Below are positions 61,201 to 64,000 of a DNA stretch of 64,000 bases, piece after piece. Position 1 is the first letter of the stretch, and every line of letters begins with the position of its first letter. This DNA is from Melanopsichium pennsylvanicum. Lineage: Eukaryota; Basidiomycota; Ustilaginomycetes; Ustilaginales. The DNA is taken from assembly GCA_900208305.1 (NCBI GenBank), contig OAPG01000007.1:124001-188000 (forward strand), in the 5' to 3' direction. Made by a program: the position numbers and the translations under genes. Below the pieces are notes generated by a model that searched no databases, was not told the origin of the DNA, and saw only the letters and a program-made list of their open reading frames with translations.

Positions 61201-64000
61201 AGAGCGCTGACTCTGCTGGCTGGACGGAGGTGGAGCATTCTCCTTTTCGCTATCGTGCTCCTCATCTGGCTCTTCGGTCGTATTCCTGAGACCGGCAACC
61301 TCAACATCTTGATTCTCTTCATCTTCGTCTACACTGCCAAAGTCGAGAACGTCTTCTGCACCATCAGCTTCCTCGATCTCGCTTGCACTGCCCATGTCAA
61401 CATCACTGTCGATAGCAGATTCAGCACTGCGAGCAGCAGGCATCAAGAAGTCCGGATCATCTCCATCCTCACCAGCATCCTGCTCACCATCTTGATGGTG
61501 TCCGTCGGAATGCGCGGTTGCCTGGAGACTCTCGAGCATAGCTTCGACATTGGGAGCTGCAGCTCGTCCAGTCGTTTCGATTTTCGAGACTTTGGAGCCT
61601 TCCTTCTGCGATCGAGCTTTGAGGCTTTGGGTCTGCATCTTGCGCATCAGCGTAGCATTGAGCTGCGCCTGGGTCATCTGGAGGGGACCTCTGCGGGCAG
61701 CGCCATGCGTGCTTGTGGGATGAGCATGAGCCTCGGTCTGAGGGGCTTGCGTCAACGCAGCGTGTGCTTGCGTGATGGGCATCTGGCCTGCTGCCTTAGC
61801 GGTCGCGACGAAGAGACTTTTGCCGGCTTTACGAAGTTGGTCGTCGGTGACAACAAACTCGTCTTGATCCTCTGCATTGTCTCCACTGTGCAATGCAGCG
61901 TTGGGGGAGCCATTCACATTGGAGGCTTTGTAAGACTTTCGGCTGGGAGGAGTTTTACTGGGACGTATGCCGAGCTGGCGGTAGAGTGCGTCGGTGGGTC
62001 GATGATTGCCAGGAGTAGTGGGCAGGTTGTGCTTCTCGGCAGGGACGGAGCCGTAGTCGTATACTTCTAGTTCGTCATCTTCATGAGCGACAGCCTGAAC
62101 ATGCTCTTTGTCCACTGCAACGTCATCCGTATCCCTTGCAGATGCCTGTTGCTGACGAGACTTTTCGAGCGCACGGAGCTTGAATTGTCGAAGTCGCTCT
62201 TGCTTGAGCTTGAACTCCTTCTCAGCCTCTTGCTTGTCACGACTCTCCTTGACAATGGAGGCGAGATCCGGCAGGTCGGCGTCATCATTATCATCATGCG
62301 CACCGGCAACGGGATGATGCGTGTTGGCGCACTCTTCTGGTTTGGTGGCCAGACCACCCACGCGTCCTGGACCACCTTGTAGGATTTGTGCGGAGCTCGA
62401 GCTCTGGTCCAGACCGAGTCTGCGTTCCTGCTGCCTTGACACAGGGACGACGGGGCTGCTGATGTAGTTGGAGTGCGGACTCGAGCGTTCGGGGATGGGA
62501 TCGGACTCGATCGGGTCGGATGCATGCTGGCTCTTGGATTGACCCGATGGGATTTGCGAAGAGGATTGACCAGGTGAAGTGAGCGAACGATCGTTGGTGG
62601 CGGCAATGCTCGGGTTGTTGGACTCGGCAGAAGTCTTGATCTTCTTTAGCAGGTCATTGAGGCCGATAGTCCTCCTCTCGTGAGTGGGTGCTAGTCGAGT
62701 ACGATTCTCTCGGGCGAGCCTGGCCGTCTGCCTGTGCATGTTTTCGAGCTCTTTCTTGCTGAGGGGCTTGACTTTGGGTGGTACTTTCTCCTTTGTTGCA
62801 GCAGCGGCACGTTTGGACGCGACTTTGGCGTTGGCACAATTGAAATCACCCTCGAGATCGCTAAGGACGTCTCGTTCCAAGGCGACAGGTTTGGTCTGCT
62901 TGGACTTGGGTTTGGCTTGGGCGGGCTGCTTAGACCTCGCAGCCATGAAAGCAGGCATGACATCATTAAATTCGTCTTCGTCACTTTGCTGAATGTCAAG
63001 GGAAGGAGAGCGAGAAGGAATCCTGCCGGGGCTTCCGAATCCGAAGAACGAATCCACGAGTGGGTCTGCAAGAGCATGCGCGTCAGTCTCGGCTTGGCCG
63101 TGAGCCTGTCTTGCCTTTGCTGCAAGCGCTTGGATCTTTTTACGACGCAACGAGGCAGCATCGATAGCAGATGTGCCAGCTTCTTTGTCATTATTGTCTG
63201 CAGGTGTGGCAGATGTGGACGAAGCAGAGCTGACAAGCTTGAAAGTGCGTGAGTTGTGCGCTTGGACTGGGTCGCCATCTTCGGATGCAGAGCTATTGTG
63301 CTTGTCCGAGGAAGACGAGAACTTTGATTTGGTGGCTTTGCGAGCCTTGCCACGCATGGCAGAAATCTTGGCACCGCGACGACGAGTCAATGTGATGTCG
63401 TGATCCGCCGTGTCCTGGCCGTCCGAGCTGGATGCATCGCGCTGCACGGAAGAGCGTGGTTGTGAGCTGGATGGTGGAACGGAGGATAGAGAGCCTGTGA
63501 ACGGGTCAGAGTCGGCATCCTGCACAGTTTGAGCTCGGATGCGCGCGATGATGGCGTGATCATCGTCGTTGGTAGTCGTTTTTGAAGTGCTTGCTGGGGG
63601 AAAAGTGTCACTTTCCGAATCCGAGTCGAAGATGGCCCTGGCTTTGCCAAGCTGGAACTTGCCTTTGCGATGGATGACGGGCGAATCTCTTGTGCTGCTT
63701 TCGTGTTGATCATCGTTGTCGCTGTTATGTGAAGGTTGAGAGTCGACGCGTCGGAAGAGCGAAGAAGGACCCAGTTTGATGGCTGAGTTGGCTGCGTGAG
63801 CGGTGGTGGCTGGGGACACGTCGGCTGTGATGGTGACATGATCAGTGTGCTGATCGGCAGAGTCGCCGACAGCGGGCAGATGGCCGCTACGACTGTAAGA
63901 TCGCATCGGAGAATCAAAGAGATGGTCAGATTCTGAAGCAGACTGTGATGAGGATGAAGAGTCGTGCACTCGCGTGTCTTGGTTTTGGATGGGTTTACGC
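58252..64000 (-). CDS. MRC1: MRC1/claspin replication-checkpoint mediator, 5' end outside window
   Basis: The frame runs from the stop at 58252 to the right edge without a stop; the codon at 63969 is GTG and the first internal ATG lies about 20 codons further in, so the true start is probably beyond base 64000. More than 1900 residues are visible. The protein is very acidic and Ser/Gln-rich, with dense SQ/TQ sites, for example QTQTQTQSQSQDQSQ and YDSQSQSQNQ, as expected for a Mec1/ATR-phosphorylated mediator. The MRC1-type block lies about residues 1450-1560: ADLAELVDNDREVDEALKDE, ARFRQDMEAKDREETEIHKK, RNRRGRAGLDGLESFLDED and KIAMMSQGGWKKRK. MRC1 travels with the fork, couples polymerase and helicase and relays stalled-fork signals to Rad53/Cds1. 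The assignment rests on this block plus SQ/TQ clustering and size. Confidence 0.82.
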   Translation of the reverse strand, partial: RKPIQNQDTRVHDSSSSSQSASESDHLFDSPMRSYSRSGHLPAVGDSADQHTDHVTITADVSPATTAHAANSAIKLGPSSLFRRVDSQPSHNSDNDDQHESSTRDSPVIHRKGKFQLGKARAIFDSDSESDTFPPASTSKTTTNDDDHAIIARIRAQTVQDADSDPFTGSLSSVPPSSSQPRSSVQRDASSSDGQDTADHDITLTRRRGAKISAMRGKARKATKSKFSSSSDKHNSSASEDGDPVQAHNSRTFKLVSSASSTSATPADNNDKEAGTSAIDAASLRRKKIQALAAKARQAHGQAETDAHALADPLVDSFFGFGSPGRIPSRSPSLDIQQSDEDEFNDVMPAFMAARSKQPAQAKPKSKQTKPVALERDVLSDLEGDFNCANAKVASKRAAAATKEKVPPKVKPLSKKELENMHRQTARLARENRTRLAPTHERRTIGLNDLLKKIKTSAESNNPSIAATNDRSLTSPGQSSSQIPSGQSKSQHASDPIESDPIPERSSPHSNYISSPVVPVSRQQERRLGLDQSSSSAQILQGGPGRVGGLATKPEECANTHHPVAGAHDDNDDADLPDLASIVKESRDKQEAEKEFKLKQERLRQFKLRALEKSRQQQASARDTDDVAVDKEHVQAVAHEDDELEVYDYGSVPAEKHNLPTTPGNHRPTDALYRQLGIRPSKTPPSRKSYKASNVNGSPNAALHSGDNAEDQDEFVVTDDQLRKAGKSLFVATAKAAGQMPITQAHAALTQAPQTEAHAHPTSTHGAARRGPLQMTQAQLNATLMRKMQTQSLKARSQKEGSKVSKIETTGRAAAPNVEAMLESLQATAHSDGHHQDGEQDAGEDGDDPDFLMPAARSAESAIDSDVDMGSASEIEEADGAEDVLDFGSVDEDEENQDVEVAGLRNTTEEPDEEHDSEKENAPPPSSQQSQRSNASPSSSRSVFPSRAVMDDDEDELPAPRSNARRARRSALADDEADDEGDENPLQPGSFDRSRGNTRADEMSQSQDRPRVPLGDISSHSIDQSMPFSRSNTSSPAVQHAQIPGAAARTHRDPPIFPSTAGQDEDESFRTDEIPSQAGDLGRFFEPTIPPPAIAKSNLSQAPKSFWDQTQTQTQSQSQDQSQLPPQATTASRPLVRDESANSALGAFFQDTQQDELRGESLDIFDNPKNAGGKAHGFTQFFFDGTPPPTGESREKASPSVWDASTMPPPKSTEVDAFAALRKAQMGEAMDLLDTTPSVLPSFDESQAEREAYAHAQAEGDMVNQSPEKMYMNRDGFFTQTKPSQQMGLWSQYDSQSQSQNQIPGATGAAGVWPSPAPRGSAPPGTNSGQASPEQDATVSGDDERDEIRPVHLKRLRRGAASTLQQGDEAEGHQSEIGSESENDENNPRSNQPEPRARNAFDVLREGPLHTDLDESSYSKGKKRKSAFIEGEAEESEDEDLGGSKRGDGGGLKGIFGVDDASAGSGSEDDEDDADAADLAELVDNDREVDEALKDEVARARFRQDMEAKDREETEIHKKAIAGGYRNRRGRAGLDGLESFLDEDADEEEDRRKIAMMSQGGWKKRKLMDGTEDGMDKLAEHEEAKAFVNSYACTHRVDHASDKYDFLAMINADEDDGDDSDDDDDAEDDIDEDEEEEKDGAENEGEERDEEMVEDAFGPVVTKGQPKKIRYNDVRSAIRERRKAKQRGNLSDDNHGDDEERDSVWDSDENIPEARLASLLHDRIKAVPTPNAASFSAPLRNTQQLTRYGRKPAHTTAVATTTDMAKAMDVDPDSVPKDLHMDDADDDAQESLMARLLSRPTTAKATSSLFRLSSSIGVVDMLEDAEPEWGNDAGIIRAPKPSAGGAGTSQTSSSSSSFGAAGSRLTKNPFSTAGKDVQGSVNKKKKTAGGGASLLLKQGIMRRESGFSTSSSSQK

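Noticed and set aside
61255..62070. 271-codon plus-strand frame opposite MRC1
   Set aside because: Antisense shadow of a Ser/Gln/Asp-rich coding sequence with no recognisable product.

Overview
The window looks like nuclear chromosomal DNA of a smut fungus (Ustilaginales, in the Ustilago/Sporisorium/Pseudozyma range). This is inferred from long, almost intron-free ORFs, very Ser/Gln/Gly-rich disordered proteins, short introns with GTAAGT/GTGAGT donors, and orthologues of eukaryotic and fungus-specific genes (GWT1, ATG13, MRC1, securin, YAK1). I see no bacterial, viral or transposon genes. The species cannot be fixed from the sequence alone.

Layout. 1-13 kb: the 3' part of GWT1 (GPI-anchor inositol acyltransferase, cut by the left edge), a small secreted Gly/Gln-rich protein (-), an MSS116-type DEAD-box RNA helicase (-), a PPR-like/octanoyltransferase (LIP2) fusion (+), and a large disordered protein of unknown function (-). 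About 13-26 kb: a gene-poor stretch of roughly 13 kb with no convincing CDS, carrying microsatellites, a CT-rich block and several intron-like splice signals. It ends at an RFX-family transcription factor (+, one intron) and may hold that gene's long spliced leader and regulatory region. 30-45 kb: mitochondrial ribosomal protein uS9m (-), a proteasome assembly chaperone 4-like protein (+), YAK1 kinase (-), a securin-like protein (-), and ATG13 (+). 46-50 kb: three small housekeeping genes, a SERP1/RAMP4/Ysy6 ER protein (+, three exons), the exosome subunit RRP40 (-, three exons) and a YMC-type mitochondrial carrier (+). 50-64 kb: an uncharacterised disordered protein (-), a Kv-beta-type aldo-keto reductase (-, two exons), a fusion of release-factor methyltransferase (MTQ1/PrmC/HemK) with peptidyl-tRNA hydrolase (PTH1) (+), and MRC1/claspin (-, cut by the right edge).

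How the genes relate. This is not an operon or gene cluster, but mitochondrial gene expression and metabolism are well represented: the MSS116-like helicase, a PPR-like domain fused to LIP2, uS9m, the MTQ1-PTH1 fusion and the YMC carrier. Cell-cycle and nutrient-control genes (MRC1, securin, YAK1, ATG13) are interspersed. The most notable features are the two protein fusions. MTQ1-PTH1 joins two enzymes of translation termination and peptidyl-tRNA turnover in one reading frame with all key residues kept. PPR-LIP2 carries what looks like a second mitochondrial presequence buried at the junction. Three divergent promoters contain CACGTG cores, and an octamer, TACTGTAC, recurs in non-coding DNA.
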